A DNA stretch of 64,000 nucleotides from Phocoenobacter uteri (GCF_900454895.1 NZ_UGTA01000001.1:620001-684000), one strand, 5' to 3'; shown: positions 1 to 9,044, numbered from the stretch's first letter. Notes: generated from the sequence alone by a model not told the origin. Program-made: numbers and translations.

Positions 1-243
1 CTGCCAGAACAGACCGCACAAGCAAGCATTGACGTTCAAACAAAAGTGGTTTTGCCAATCCATTGGGGAAAATTTGATTTATCAACTCACCAATGGAATG
101 AGCCAGTGCGACGTATTGCGAAAAAATTGCAAGAATATAACCATACCGTTTTAGAACAAAATAAAATTAAATTGGTTACTCCAAGAGTTGGCGAAATTTT
201 TAAGTTAAACAAATTACCACAGTTTGAATGGTGGGAAGAGTAA
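1..243 (+). CDS. MBL-fold metallo-hydrolase, C-terminal end (5' end outside window)
   Basis: The reading frame is open from base 1 and gives about 80 residues ending in KLPQFEWWEE. The stretch VLPIHWGKFDLSTHQW followed by EPVRR resembles the C-terminal part of the RomA/UlaG/NAPE-PLD-like metallo-beta-lactamase fold, where a late histidine (here in IHWG) helps bind metal. The main HxHxDH motif would lie before the window, so the catalytic site cannot be checked. Substrate is unknown; relatives hydrolyse phosphodiester or lactone bonds. An internal ATG at 46 is not the true start, because homology-like sequence runs upstream of it. Confidence 0.65.
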   Translation: MPEQTAQASIDVQTKVVLPIHWGKFDLSTHQWNEPVRRIAKKLQEYNHTVLEQNKIKLVTPRVGEIFKLNKLPQFEWWEE

Positions 244-398
244 AACATTGTTATACATAGCGGTCATATTTTGAAAGGAATTTGCAAAAATTTTAAGAAA
301 AGCGATTTTTTATTAAAAATAAGATCCTATTTTAGATTAGCCGAACTTACCTAAAATAAGTTATACTTTCCTCAATTTTTAACTGCGATATTTACTCA

Positions 399-2612
399 AT
401 GAATCTGATCCAAATTGCACTGCCTGTACCACTAAATCGTTATTTTGATTACTTTTTACCCTCTGACACTCAGGCGGTTATTGGTACGAGGGTCGTTGTG
501 CCTTTTGGTAATCAAAAGAAAATTGGGATTGTGGTTGGGTTTCCTGAGCAGACGGATATTCCAAAGAATAAACTTAAACCGATTTTATCAGTATTAGACG
601 AAAATCCATTATTTGATGATGAGATTTGGCAATTACTTCAATGGTCAGCGAATTATTATCACGCCCCTTTTGGCGAGGTATTACAAAGTGCATTACCAGT
701 GAAATTGCGTCAAGGTGAAAGTTGTGAACGAGTGGTTGCGGATCAGTTTGTCGTAACGGAAATGGGACAGAAAGCACTGTTAAATGGCATTTTAAATCGA
801 GCTAAAAAACAGCAACAGCTATTAACGGAATTAACAAAATTTGCAAATTCTTTTGAAAAACCGACCGCTTGTAGTCCATCTGCTTGGAAAGGATTACTCG
901 AAAAAGGCTTTATTGAAAAAATAGCAGTTTCCTTTGAAAGCAAAAGTTGGTTGGATAAATTAGAAAATCGTGAACAGTGTAACGCTGATAATCGTTTAAG
1001 ATTAAATAAACAGCAAAGTTTAGTGGTAAGCCGTTTACAATATCAAAAAGGTTTTGGGGTATTTTTACTAAATGGTGTGACGGGATCAGGTAAAACCGAA
1101 GTCTATTTGCAGGTAATTGAAACAGTACTTGCCAAAGGGCAACAGGTTTTAGTATTAGTGCCTGAAATCGGTTTAACGCCACAAACTATCGCACGTTTTC
1201 AAGCACGTTTTAATGTAGAAATTGATACATTGCATTCTAATTTGAATGATACGCAACGCTTGAATGTCTGGCTTAGAGCAAAGAATGGCGAGAGTGCGAT
1301 TATTATTGGGACACGTTCAGCGTTGTTTAGCCAGTTTGAAAATTTAGGTTTGATCATTATTGATGAAGAACACGATAGCTCGTTTAAACAGCAAGACGGT
1401 TGGCGGTATAACGCACGTGATTTAGCGGTGTTACGAGCGAAAAATAATAATATTCCCATTGTGTTAGGCTCGGCAACCCCAAGTTTAGAAAGTGTTCAAA
1501 ATGTCAAAAATGGCAAATTTACGGAATTATTACTACAAAATAGAGCCGGCGATGCTCAACTTGCTCAGCAGTTTGTGATCGATCTTAAAACCCAACAAAT
1601 CTATTCAGGTGTTTCCCAGCAACTGTTATCAATGATGAAAACGCACTTAGAACAGGGCAATCAGGTAATGCTGTTTTTAAATCGTCGTGGATTTGCCCCT
1701 GTGTTACTGTGTCACGAGTGTGGTTGGATTTGTGAATGTAACTCCTGTGAAAAACCTTATACCTATCATCAACAAAAAAATGTGTTACGTTGTCACCATT
1801 GTGCATCGCAAAAAATTATTCCAAGACAATGTGGACATTGTGGCTCTACGAATTTGATTACCACAGGCGTTGGCACGGAGCAGTTGGAACAAGAATTGGT
1901 TCAACAATTTGAAAATTATAAGATTACTCGAATTGACCGTGATAGCACCGTGCGAAAAGGCGCATTAGATAAGCACTTATCAGATATTCAGCAGGGTAAA
2001 AGCCAAATTTTGATTGGTACACAAATGTTAGCCAAAGGACACCATTTTCCAAATGTAACCCTTGTAGCGATTGTGAATGTTGATAGTGCGTTATTTTCCA
2101 CTGATTTTAGAGCTGAAGAACGTTTAGCCCAGCTTTATATTCAAGTGGCAGGCAGAGCAGGCCGAGCCGAGAAAAAAGGTACAGTCGTGTTGCAAACCCA
2201 CTATCCAGAACATCCATTGTTGAAATCCCTTTTAACCAAAGGCTACGATGAATTTAGTAAAACCGCCCTTGAAATGCGACAACTTATGCACTTACCCCCA
2301 TTTTCAGCACAAGTCCTGTTTAAAGCAACAGGGCGAGATAATGAAAAAGTTGCAAATTTTTTAGAAAATATGACCGCTTATTTTCAACAACAGATCGCAA
2401 CTTATCAATGGCAAGGCTTTCAAATTTTACCCCCAATGACCGCCCCGATGGCAAAAAAAGCAGGGCAATATCGCTGGCAGTTACTTATTCAACATAGTTC
2501 AAGAGCAATGTTGCAAAAGTTACTTACTCAATTTGATTTAGATAAGGGGCAAATTGAAGTGCCGTCTAATATTCGTTTAGTGGTGGATATTGATCCTATT
2601 GATTTTAATTAG
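399..2612 (+). CDS. priA: Primosomal protein N' (PriA), replication restart helicase
   Basis: This 3'-to-5' DNA helicase recognises stalled forks and reloads the replisome through PriB/DnaT. At 737 residues it is close to E. coli PriA (732). The N-terminal DNA-binding domain begins MNLIQIALPVPLNRYF. The Walker A motif GVTGSGKTEVY lies near residues 225-236 and the DEEH Walker B box near 321-324. A cluster of paired cysteines at about 438-483 (CHECGW, CECNSC, CHHC, CGHC) forms the zinc-binding insert. The C-terminal helicase part contains the AGRAGR motif. It appears to be monocistronic, and uptake-signal cores occur inside it near 864 and 2370. Confidence 0.97.
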   Translation: MNLIQIALPVPLNRYFDYFLPSDTQAVIGTRVVVPFGNQKKIGIVVGFPEQTDIPKNKLKPILSVLDENPLFDDEIWQLLQWSANYYHAPFGEVLQSALPVKLRQGESCERVVADQFVVTEMGQKALLNGILNRAKKQQQLLTELTKFANSFEKPTACSPSAWKGLLEKGFIEKIAVSFESKSWLDKLENREQCNADNRLRLNKQQSLVVSRLQYQKGFGVFLLNGVTGSGKTEVYLQVIETVLAKGQQVLVLVPEIGLTPQTIARFQARFNVEIDTLHSNLNDTQRLNVWLRAKNGESAIIIGTRSALFSQFENLGLIIIDEEHDSSFKQQDGWRYNARDLAVLRAKNNNIPIVLGSATPSLESVQNVKNGKFTELLLQNRAGDAQLAQQFVIDLKTQQIYSGVSQQLLSMMKTHLEQGNQVMLFLNRRGFAPVLLCHECGWICECNSCEKPYTYHQQKNVLRCHHCASQKIIPRQCGHCGSTNLITTGVGTEQLEQELVQQFENYKITRIDRDSTVRKGALDKHLSDIQQGKSQILIGTQMLAKGHHFPNVTLVAIVNVDSALFSTDFRAEERLAQLYIQVAGRAGRAEKKGTVVLQTHYPEHPLLKSLLTKGYDEFSKTALEMRQLMHLPPFSAQVLFKATGRDNEKVANFLENMTAYFQQQIATYQWQGFQILPPMTAPMAKKAGQYRWQLLIQHSSRAMLQKLLTQFDLDKGQIEVPSNIRLVVDIDPIDFN

Positions 2613-2683
2613 TTTTGATAATCAGTTTACAAATCAAGTAGTATGATGAGAGAATGAAATGTTAATTATTTAAGGAATAAACA

Positions 2684-3706
2684 ATGAAAAATATCGCTTA
2701 CTTTTTTATGGCAGCCATCGGTACGGTGTTAATGTTGCACTATGGGCAGAGTATGTTAGTGCAATTTATTATTGCAACACTGTTATGGTTTGCAGCAATT
2801 CAACTCAAAAAAACGGCAAATAAAATTCCTTTTTTCAGCCGTTTTATTCCGTCTAAATTACAATCTATTGTTGTGTTAATGGTGTTACTTTTAGTGGTGT
2901 ATTTTGTGCTGAATGCTGTTATTGGCAATCTTGCTGACTTATTAGCTTCTTTTGCAAATTATGAAAAAAATGTGACCGCTATTGCCGTTAAAATAGAGCA
3001 ATTATTTCATATTGATTTACAAGTTGAGATGAAATCAATATTGAGTTCATTAGATATTAAAAATATTCTTTCACAATTAGCAGCGAGTTTATCCAGTATT
3101 TTATCTAACTCTATGATGATATTGATTTATTTGCTATTTATATTCTTAGAAACAGACAGCTTTAAACTCAAAATCAATGCGTTATTTCCGTCAGAAGAAA
3201 ATCGCACCAAATTTATAGATACCTTGCAAAAAATTGAATTATCGCTATCAAGTTATTTTCGTGTAAAAACCTTGATGAGCTTATTAACAGGCTTTTTAAG
3301 TTTTATTATTTTATCTGTAATCGGTGTTGATTCCCCTGTATTTTGGGCATTTTTAATTTTCTTATTAAACTATATCCCAACCATTGGCTCACTGATTGCG
3401 ACCGTCTTTCCTGCAATATTTAGCTTATTACAATTCGGCAGCTTTATTCCTTTTGTGGCGATTTTAGTGAGTATCGGTGCTGTGCAACAAGTGGTTGGTA
3501 ATTTGATTGAGCCAAAATTGATGGGTAAAAGTTTAAATATCAGCCCACTGGTAACCATTCTTGCCTTAGCATTGTGGGGCAAATTATGGGGCATTATGGG
3601 AATGTTATTAAGTGTGCCGATCACCGTTATTATGATCATTATTCTCTCGCAGTTTAAATCAACCCAAAAAGTGGCAATTTTGTTGTCTGAGAAAGGGAAT
3701 ATTTGA
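2684..3706 (+). CDS. AI-2E family transporter (PerM/YdiK-like inner-membrane protein)
   Basis: This 340-residue polytopic membrane protein has about seven or eight hydrophobic segments. Its arrangement is typical of PF01594: a pair of N-terminal helices, a soluble region around residues 90-150, then a helix-rich C-terminal half with NYIPTIGSLIA and the EPKLMGKSLNISPLV signature. Family members export small molecules or move ions, but the substrate here cannot be assigned. The ATG at 2684 follows AAGGAATAAAC. Its stop TGA overlaps the start of ogt (TGATG), which indicates translational coupling with the repair genes downstream. Confidence 0.85.
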   Translation: MKNIAYFFMAAIGTVLMLHYGQSMLVQFIIATLLWFAAIQLKKTANKIPFFSRFIPSKLQSIVVLMVLLLVVYFVLNAVIGNLADLLASFANYEKNVTAIAVKIEQLFHIDLQVEMKSILSSLDIKNILSQLAASLSSILSNSMMILIYLLFIFLETDSFKLKINALFPSEENRTKFIDTLQKIELSLSSYFRVKTLMSLLTGFLSFIILSVIGVDSPVFWAFLIFLLNYIPTIGSLIATVFPAIFSLLQFGSFIPFVAILVSIGAVQQVVGNLIEPKLMGKSLNISPLVTILALALWGKLWGIMGMLLSVPITVIMIIILSQFKSTQKVAILLSEKGNI

Positions 3707-4224
3707 TGATTTTAAGAACAACTCTCACAACACCGCTAGGCAAGATGATTGCTTGTGCAACCGAGCAAGGCGTTTGTTTATTAGAATTTAGCGATAAAGC
3801 TATTCTTGAAAAAAGTAATTTGTTATTACAAAAACGTTTTAATCAGCAAATTATTGATGGAAAAAACAATCATTTAATCCAGCTAGAACAAGAGCTGGGA
3901 GAATACTTTAACGGTCAAAGAAAACAGTTTAACGTTAAACTTGATATCGTTGGCACAGCATTTCAAAAATCTGTTTGGCAAGTGTTGCAAAGCATAGAAT
4001 ATGGTTCAACCATTAGCTATCAAGCACAGTCAGAGCAACTTGGTAATCCAAAAGCGATTAGAGCGGTTGCATCAGCAAATGGAGCAAATTTAATCTCCAT
4101 TATTATTCCTTGTCATCGTGTGATTGGCAAAAATGGTTCTCTGACAGGCTATGCAGGTGGGTTAGAGCGTAAAAAATGGCTGATTGAATTTGAACAGAAA
4201 CATAAGGTTAAAAATGGAGAATAA
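3706..4224 (+). CDS. ogt: Methylated-DNA--[protein]-cysteine S-methyltransferase
   Basis: This suicidal DNA repair protein removes methyl groups from O6-methylguanine and O4-methylthymine. The active-site motif PCHRV occupies residues 135-139, with acceptor Cys136, inside the longer family block NLISIIIPCHRVIGKNG. At 172 residues it has Ogt size and lacks the Ada regulatory domain. I chose the ATG at 3706 over the TTG three bases upstream because it forms a TGATG overlap with the previous stop and has GAAAGGG as ribosome site. The tag gene starts inside its last codons, so the two alkylation-repair enzymes are made together. Confidence 0.95.
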   Translation: MILRTTLTTPLGKMIACATEQGVCLLEFSDKAILEKSNLLLQKRFNQQIIDGKNNHLIQLEQELGEYFNGQRKQFNVKLDIVGTAFQKSVWQVLQSIEYGSTISYQAQSEQLGNPKAIRAVASANGANLISIIIPCHRVIGKNGSLTGYAGGLERKKWLIEFEQKHKVKNGE

Positions 4225-4783
4225 ACAACGATGTTCGTGGGTAAATTTGGATAATCCGCTATCAATAATTTATCACGATACAGAATGGGGTATTCCACAA
4301 TTTGACGATAATAAACTCTTTGAAATGCTGATTTTGGAATCGGCACAAGCAGGGCTTTCTTGGAACACGATTTTAAATAAAAGAGAAAATTATCGTGTTG
4401 CCTTTGAAGATTTTGATCCTGAAAAAGTAGCAAAATATGATGAGCATAAAATACAGTTATTGCTTGAAAATAAAGGTATTGTAAGAAATAAACTTAAAAT
4501 CCGAGCCGCTGTCAAAAATGCACAGGTATTTTTAGCTATTCAACAGGAATTTGGTTGTTTTGCCGATTATCTATGGGCTTTTGTAGAAGGGAAACCAATT
4601 CAAAATCATTTACAAGATTATCGCCAAGCCCCAACCCATTCAGACATTTCAGATAAACTATCAAAAGATTTAAAGAAACATGGAATGAGTTTTGTCGGTA
4701 CAACGATTATCTATGCTTTTATGCAAGCAGTGGGAATGGTGAATGATCATCAGTTGAATTGTTTTTGTAGAAAAGGGGAGTAA
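4214..4783 (+). CDS. tag: DNA-3-methyladenine glycosylase I
   Basis: This base-excision enzyme removes 3-methyladenine. The protein is 189 residues (E. coli Tag 187). Cys7, His21, His179 and Cys183 line up with the four zinc ligands of Tag, and YHDTEWG and SAQAGLSWNTILNKRE match the family core. The ATG at 4214 follows AAGG. The reading frame is also open back to 4184, but those extra residues are not family-like. It overlaps ogt by 11 bases, an alkylation-repair pair consistent with its neighbour. Confidence 0.95.
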   Translation: MENKQRCSWVNLDNPLSIIYHDTEWGIPQFDDNKLFEMLILESAQAGLSWNTILNKRENYRVAFEDFDPEKVAKYDEHKIQLLLENKGIVRNKLKIRAAVKNAQVFLAIQQEFGCFADYLWAFVEGKPIQNHLQDYRQAPTHSDISDKLSKDLKKHGMSFVGTTIIYAFMQAVGMVNDHQLNCFCRKGE

Positions 4784-4785
4784 TA

Positions 4786-5058
4786 ATGGAAAGATTAGCA
4801 GAAATAGAAAAATTGCTTTTTCAATGTGAAGAAGATGTAAAGCGATTAGAACAGATCCACAAAGAGATCACACAAATTGAAGAAAATCGTCAAAAAATTG
4901 CACAATATTATGATTCACAATATATGCAAGATTTTGATAATCAAGATAATTTTGCTCGAGATTATGCAATGTTAGACGAAGACAGTATTTGGAATGTTTT
5001 AACAAGTTTGCACAGTGAGAAAATTGCGTTAATTAAAACTTTAGTGAATGCAATTTAG
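4786..5058 (+). CDS. DUF4298-like small cytoplasmic protein
   Basis: This 90-residue acidic protein has no signal or membrane segment. The first 40 residues are a predicted coiled coil (IEKLLFQCEEDVKRLEQ). The second half (YYDSQYMQDFD, then LDEDSIWNVLTSL) resembles DUF4298 proteins, which are uncharacterised. The ATG lies two bases after the tag stop, with AAAGGGGAG serving as ribosome site, so it is in the same transcript. No function is assigned; the family resemblance is from memory and moderate. Confidence 0.7.
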   Translation: MERLAEIEKLLFQCEEDVKRLEQIHKEITQIEENRQKIAQYYDSQYMQDFDNQDNFARDYAMLDEDSIWNVLTSLHSEKIALIKTLVNAI

Positions 5059-5086
5059 TTTTTAGAATGCCTGAAAGGAATAAAAA

Positions 5087-5551
5087 ATGAAAAAATTAGT
5101 TGGTTTTTTAGTATTAAGTCTTTGTGGTTGTGGGGTCTCTAAATCTACAATGGATATAAGTATGTATCCCAAAGCACAAGAGAATCAGGTTCAGCACACC
5201 ATAACACTTGCCCCATTGAAAAATGAGCAAGATCATAAAGTGGAGCTTTTTTTAGCCAAAGAAATGATGTTAGATTGTAATTATCATTCGTTACCAGCAA
5301 CATTTGCAGAGAAAAATCTCAAAAGTTGGGGCTATTCTTATTATCAAGTAGCAACGGATGGCAATGTGAGAAGTACGATGATGGCTTGCCCTGAAAGAGA
5401 GGCGAAAAAAGGTGAAGTGCTTTCAGAGGGATTTTTGCAAAATTACAACAGTAAATTACCGCTTGTGATCTACACCCCTAAGGGCTATCAAGTGAAATAT
5501 CGTGTTTGGCGTGCGGATTCTGAGAAGAAAACAGCGGAATTATCAAAATAG
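5087..5551 (+). CDS. eco: Ecotin-family serine protease inhibitor, predicted lipoprotein
   Basis: This is a dimeric inhibitor of trypsin-fold serine proteases such as neutrophil elastase. The reactive loop STMMACP (residues 96-102) is identical to E. coli ecotin, with P1 Met98 and P1' Met99. Cys64 and Cys101 match its disulfide. KVELFLAKEMMLDC, WGYSYY, NYNSKLPLVIYTP and VKYRVWRA are all ecotin-like. The signal peptide ends in L-C-G-C (Cys15), which reads as a lipobox rather than the plain signal peptidase I site of E. coli ecotin. It may therefore be membrane anchored. The secreted HExxH protein gene follows after nine bases. Confidence 0.9.
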   Translation: MKKLVGFLVLSLCGCGVSKSTMDISMYPKAQENQVQHTITLAPLKNEQDHKVELFLAKEMMLDCNYHSLPATFAEKNLKSWGYSYYQVATDGNVRSTMMACPEREAKKGEVLSEGFLQNYNSKLPLVIYTPKGYQVKYRVWRADSEKKTAELSK

Positions 5552-5560
5552 GAAAAGGGT

Positions 5561-6532
5561 ATGAAAATTTATATTCAGATATTGTTCGTCTTATTTTTCT
5601 CTTTTTCATCGGTTTCAAAAGCGGAAAGCAACTGGACAGAAAATGTGAGTTTTGCCTCTAAAAGTGAAGCGTCCACTTTGTTGAAAAAAGAAGATGAATA
5701 TACTAAAAGATTAAGTCAATTTGATATTCAGTCAAGATTGCATAATCAAGCTGGTTCAAAGAACGAGTTGCTTAATTTAATGGTGGCACAAACAAAAGAT
5801 TGGACACCAGATGAAATTCAACTTATTAACAAAACAAACAAAGAAATCAATGGGTTAATTAAACAAAATGGATTTCATTTCACTCTTCCTAAGATTGTAT
5901 TTATCAAATCAACAATGCAAACAGAAGGTGGTGCTGAGGGATATACAAGGGAAAATCTGATAGTTTTGAAAGATGAGTTAGTTTCTAAGGATAACAAAGA
6001 GCTGAAACATTTACTGATTCACGAATTATTTCATATTTTAACTCGTTATAATCCAAACTTAAGGGCAGAGTTGTATTCTGTTATCGGCTTTCATTTGATG
6101 AATGATATTGCCCTGCCTTCGCCATTAAAAGATAATTTGATCTCTAACCCTGATGCCCCTTTTGATGATAGTTATATTAAGTTAAAGGTTGCGGATCAGA
6201 CTATCGATGGTTTGATGATTTTATTTGCTAATAAACCTTATCAAAAAGGCACGTTCTTTGACTATATCAACATTGGTTTTGTGAAGTTAAAAGGCGAAGG
6301 GAAAAATAAAGAAGTGGATTTATCCGATAAAAATCAACCTATTATTTATTCGTTAGATGAAGTATCAGGCTTTTTTGAACAGATTGGATTTAATACGCAA
6401 TATATTATCGATCCTGAAGAAGTTTTGGCGGAAAATTTTGTGTATGCGATGATGAATAAAAAAGATTTACCTAACCCTGAAATTATCAATAAGATAATTA
6501 ACGTATTACAAAATAAACCAATTAAAAAATAG
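5561..6532 (+). CDS. Secreted HExxH-motif protein, putative zinc metallopeptidase
   Basis: The protein has 323 residues and a signal peptide (about residues 1-21, ending SKAES), so it is exported. LLIHELFHILTRYNP carries HExxH at residues 154-158. A later acidic stretch DPEEVLAENF near residue 285 could supply the third zinc ligand, as in gluzincin-type enzymes. I cannot name a characterised family. The gene lies directly after the ecotin lipoprotein and before a DUF808 gene, all on one strand with short gaps. Substrate and true catalytic activity are unknown. Confidence 0.75.
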   Translation: MKIYIQILFVLFFSFSSVSKAESNWTENVSFASKSEASTLLKKEDEYTKRLSQFDIQSRLHNQAGSKNELLNLMVAQTKDWTPDEIQLINKTNKEINGLIKQNGFHFTLPKIVFIKSTMQTEGGAEGYTRENLIVLKDELVSKDNKELKHLLIHELFHILTRYNPNLRAELYSVIGFHLMNDIALPSPLKDNLISNPDAPFDDSYIKLKVADQTIDGLMILFANKPYQKGTFFDYINIGFVKLKGEGKNKEVDLSDKNQPIIYSLDEVSGFFEQIGFNTQYIIDPEEVLAENFVYAMMNKKDLPNPEIINKIINVLQNKPIKK

Positions 6533-6547
6533 CAAGGAATTAAATTT

Positions 6548-7657
6548 ATGGCAGGATTATTGGGATATTTATCCCTTTTAGCAGATGACATCGGCAGTTT
6601 AGCAAGTAAAACGGTGGCAAGTACCACCAAAACCATTACCACCTCTTTTGATGATGTCGCACTTTTGTTTGACGACATTGCAACTTACACCAAAGTAGCA
6701 GGAATAAAATCGACAGGCTTAATCGTTGATGATTTGGCGGCGATTGCGAGTATGACGAATGACACTACCTCTGAAATATTAGAAAAGGAATTATCAAAGG
6801 TTAAAACCACACAAGAATTAAAAGAGCATATCGAAAATTTGCCCGAACACGAGAAAAAAGAGGTGTTAGCGGAGCTTGAACGTTTAAGACAGCAAGCGAT
6901 ACAAAAAGCGACAGAAAGTGCAGCGAAACGAGAAATTCCGATCGTGTATAAAATTGCAAAAGGGAGCTTTAAGAATAAATTTATTATTATTCCGTTGGTT
7001 TTGTTAATGAGTGCCTTTGTACCTTGGCTCATTTCACCGATTTTAATTTTAGGGGGGATTTATTTGGCTTATGAAGGGGTGGAAAGTATTTTAAATAAAC
7101 TTGGTTTGCACCATCAAAATAGTGTCGTGCAGCCACAAGGTCTCCATTTAACAGCACAAGAGTTTGAAAATAAAAAAGTAACAGGGGCGGTAAAAACGGA
7201 TTTCATTTTATCCTTTGAAATTATTGTAATTACCTTAGGATTAGTACAAGACAGTGATTTTATTACCAAGCTTTTTGTTCTTATTTTAATTGGAATGATC
7301 ACAACTGTTGCCGTTTATGGCATTGTTGGGGTGATTATTAAATTAGACGATATTGGATTTTATCTTAAAAAGAAACCAAGTGAATTTTATCAATCTTTGG
7401 GCAATATTTTGATTAAAGCAATGCCAATGTTAATCAAAGGAATTGGGATTATTGGCACGATTGCTATGCTTGCTGTTGGAGGCGGGATTATTTCACATCA
7501 AACCCATCTGTTTTATTCTTTTGTACATACCATTGAAAATGTACCTTTTGCGACTATGTTGTTAGATATCATTCTTGCGTTAATCGTGGGCTATATTGCG
7601 GTTAAGCTCATAGAGCTAGCTAAGAAAGTAATAAAAAATAAGAAAGGTAAGGTATAA
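6548..7657 (+). CDS. DUF808 (YedI-like) inner-membrane protein
   Basis: The 369-residue protein has the DUF808 start MAGLLGYLSLLADDIGSLASK, the FDDVALLFDDIA repeat and the block REIPIVYKIAKGSFKNKFIIIP. About six hydrophobic helices follow. Known relatives such as E. coli YedI are about 305 residues. Compared with those, there is an extra charged helical segment of roughly 45 residues (about 78-122, rich in Glu and Lys) before the first membrane block. The function of DUF808 is not established. It sits in an operon-like run with small envelope proteins. Confidence 0.88.
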   Translation: MAGLLGYLSLLADDIGSLASKTVASTTKTITTSFDDVALLFDDIATYTKVAGIKSTGLIVDDLAAIASMTNDTTSEILEKELSKVKTTQELKEHIENLPEHEKKEVLAELERLRQQAIQKATESAAKREIPIVYKIAKGSFKNKFIIIPLVLLMSAFVPWLISPILILGGIYLAYEGVESILNKLGLHHQNSVVQPQGLHLTAQEFENKKVTGAVKTDFILSFEIIVITLGLVQDSDFITKLFVLILIGMITTVAVYGIVGVIIKLDDIGFYLKKKPSEFYQSLGNILIKAMPMLIKGIGIIGTIAMLAVGGGIISHQTHLFYSFVHTIENVPFATMLLDIILALIVGYIAVKLIELAKKVIKNKKGKV

Positions 7658-7658
7658 A

Positions 7659-7883
7659 ATGAAAATATTATTGCTATTACCTTCTGTATTTTGGGTATTT
7701 TTAACTGGATTAGGCTTTGGGGCACAAAGTTTATCAAATTTAATAGAATTAGCGGTGATTTTAGTACTGTCTATTCTTTGTGCTTTTATTCCTGAACGTT
7801 GGATTTCATCCAAATATGTGGTGATTATTCTACTTATAATCACTTTTTTAACACGCCTTTTAATGCCGATTATTCCAGAGTAA
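7659..7883 (+). CDS. Small membrane protein of unknown function
   Basis: This 74-residue, very hydrophobic protein has probably two or three membrane helices (about 3-20, 28-42, 52-70). The ATG comes one base after the DUF808 stop, with AAGGTAAGG as ribosome site, and the next gene starts three bases after its own stop. Tight packing on both sides supports a real gene translated with its neighbours. I do not recognise a family. Confidence 0.7.
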   Translation: MKILLLLPSVFWVFLTGLGFGAQSLSNLIELAVILVLSILCAFIPERWISSKYVVIILLIITFLTRLLMPIIPE

Positions 7884-7886
7884 CCA

Positions 7887-8297
7887 ATGAAGAAAACAAT
7901 CTTATTATCTACATTTATATTAACCGCTTGCCAATTAAACTCGCCAACATTTGATTATAATGGGCAGTATGAAACCGTTTCAAACATTAAAGGTGGCTAT
8001 AAACAAACCTTATCTATTGAGCCTCAAAAGAAAGATTATTTGGTTACTTTTTCCGCCTCAAAGATTCGGGGGCGAGCAGCTTGCTCTTTCTCAGGTGTCG
8101 CCAAATTAAAAGATAATCAATTATGGCTTGATATTCGTTTACCAAACGAACCAAAAGAAATTTTAATGTATATAAAACCTATCAAAAATAATACCGCTGT
8201 TGATGTGTTTACCTCAAATTTTGAAGAGCGTTTTAGAATGATGAGTTATTGTCGGGGCGGAGCGTCATTGGCGGGAGAGTATCAACGTATTAAATAA
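7887..8297 (+). CDS. Predicted lipoprotein of unknown function
   Basis: This 136-residue protein has a lipoprotein signal peptide; the lipobox LTAC puts the acylated cysteine at about residue 15. The mature part looks like a small beta-rich domain (FDYNGQYETVSNIKGGYKQTLSIEP) with two further cysteines (about 65 and 125) that could form a disulfide. It lies between a small membrane protein and a secreted protein in the same run. No function is assigned. Confidence 0.75.
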   Translation: MKKTILLSTFILTACQLNSPTFDYNGQYETVSNIKGGYKQTLSIEPQKKDYLVTFSASKIRGRAACSFSGVAKLKDNQLWLDIRLPNEPKEILMYIKPIKNNTAVDVFTSNFEERFRMMSYCRGGASLAGEYQRIK

Positions 8298-8309
8298 GAG
8301 AGCTTTAAA

Positions 8310-8864
8310 ATGAAAAAATTAGCTATTTTATTGATTGGATTAAGTACCTTAATTTCAAAGGCAGAAATTGTTAATTATGAAATGGAAGGTAATTTAGAAG
8401 CAAGCTCTCCTATTGGTTGTATTAGTATTGATGAGCTAAAAAATACTCATACACCAGCAGATATTTTTACGGGAGTGCAAGAGTGTGTACTAAAAGAAGA
8501 TTATGCGAAGGCGGTTGATCTTTATTTTGTTGCAAGGACTTATGGTTATTTTGATACGAAAAGAGTAACAGATAAGTCGTCTCATCAAGCAGTAAGAGTT
8601 TTGTTAATAAATACATTTTCTAATATTGATGGCATAAAACGTGAGAAAATGAGTCAAAACTTAAAAGCATCTTTCAAAGAGAATTCACTACTTTGCAATA
8701 AGCTAGAAAAAATTGGAAAGCCCAACTATTATCCACGTTATATGATTCAACACGGCTTAAACGCTTTTTTAGGAAATGCGGATAAATCTCCTTTAGCTTC
8801 GCCATTTGATGCAGATAAAGAATGGAAAGCGTCTCTTCAAGAATATCTGAAATGTCACTTATAG
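8310..8864 (+). CDS. Secreted protein of unknown function
   Basis: The protein has 184 residues and a signal peptide (about 1-18, ending SKAEI). The mature region is mostly helical. It contains IGCISIDELKNTHTPADIFTG and VQECVLKEDYAKAVDLYFVARTYG, which looks like a Sel1/TPR-type repeat. Four cysteines could form two disulfides. It is the last gene of the run that starts near perM or ecotin. A 180-base gap with a promoter separates it from the secretion pair. The family is conserved-hypothetical at best. Confidence 0.72.
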   Translation: MKKLAILLIGLSTLISKAEIVNYEMEGNLEASSPIGCISIDELKNTHTPADIFTGVQECVLKEDYAKAVDLYFVARTYGYFDTKRVTDKSSHQAVRVLLINTFSNIDGIKREKMSQNLKASFKENSLLCNKLEKIGKPNYYPRYMIQHGLNAFLGNADKSPLASPFDADKEWKASLQEYLKCHL

Positions 8865-8967
8865 ATATAATGCTGTGGATTATATTAAAAATCATACTAT
8901 CGTAAGCGGTGTGATTTTTATTACTTTTTGCAAAATTATTACACAGTGTTATTTCAGATGATATCCC

Positions 8968-8995
8968 TTTTACTGGTTATTTTTTGTGATATAAT
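8968..8995 (+). promoter_or_regulatory. Candidate sigma-70 promoter for the tpsB-tpsA pair
   Basis: TTTTAC (8968-8973) and TATAAT (8990-8995) are separated by 16 bases and lie about 50 bases before the tpsB start. The -10 matches consensus perfectly. No operator was recognised nearby. An uptake-signal core (AAGCGGT, about 8904-8910) lies just upstream. Confidence 0.5.
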
Positions 8996-9044
8996 TTATG
9001 ACCATTTTGATTGATTATGATGTTTTTTGATAAAAAGGATAAAT

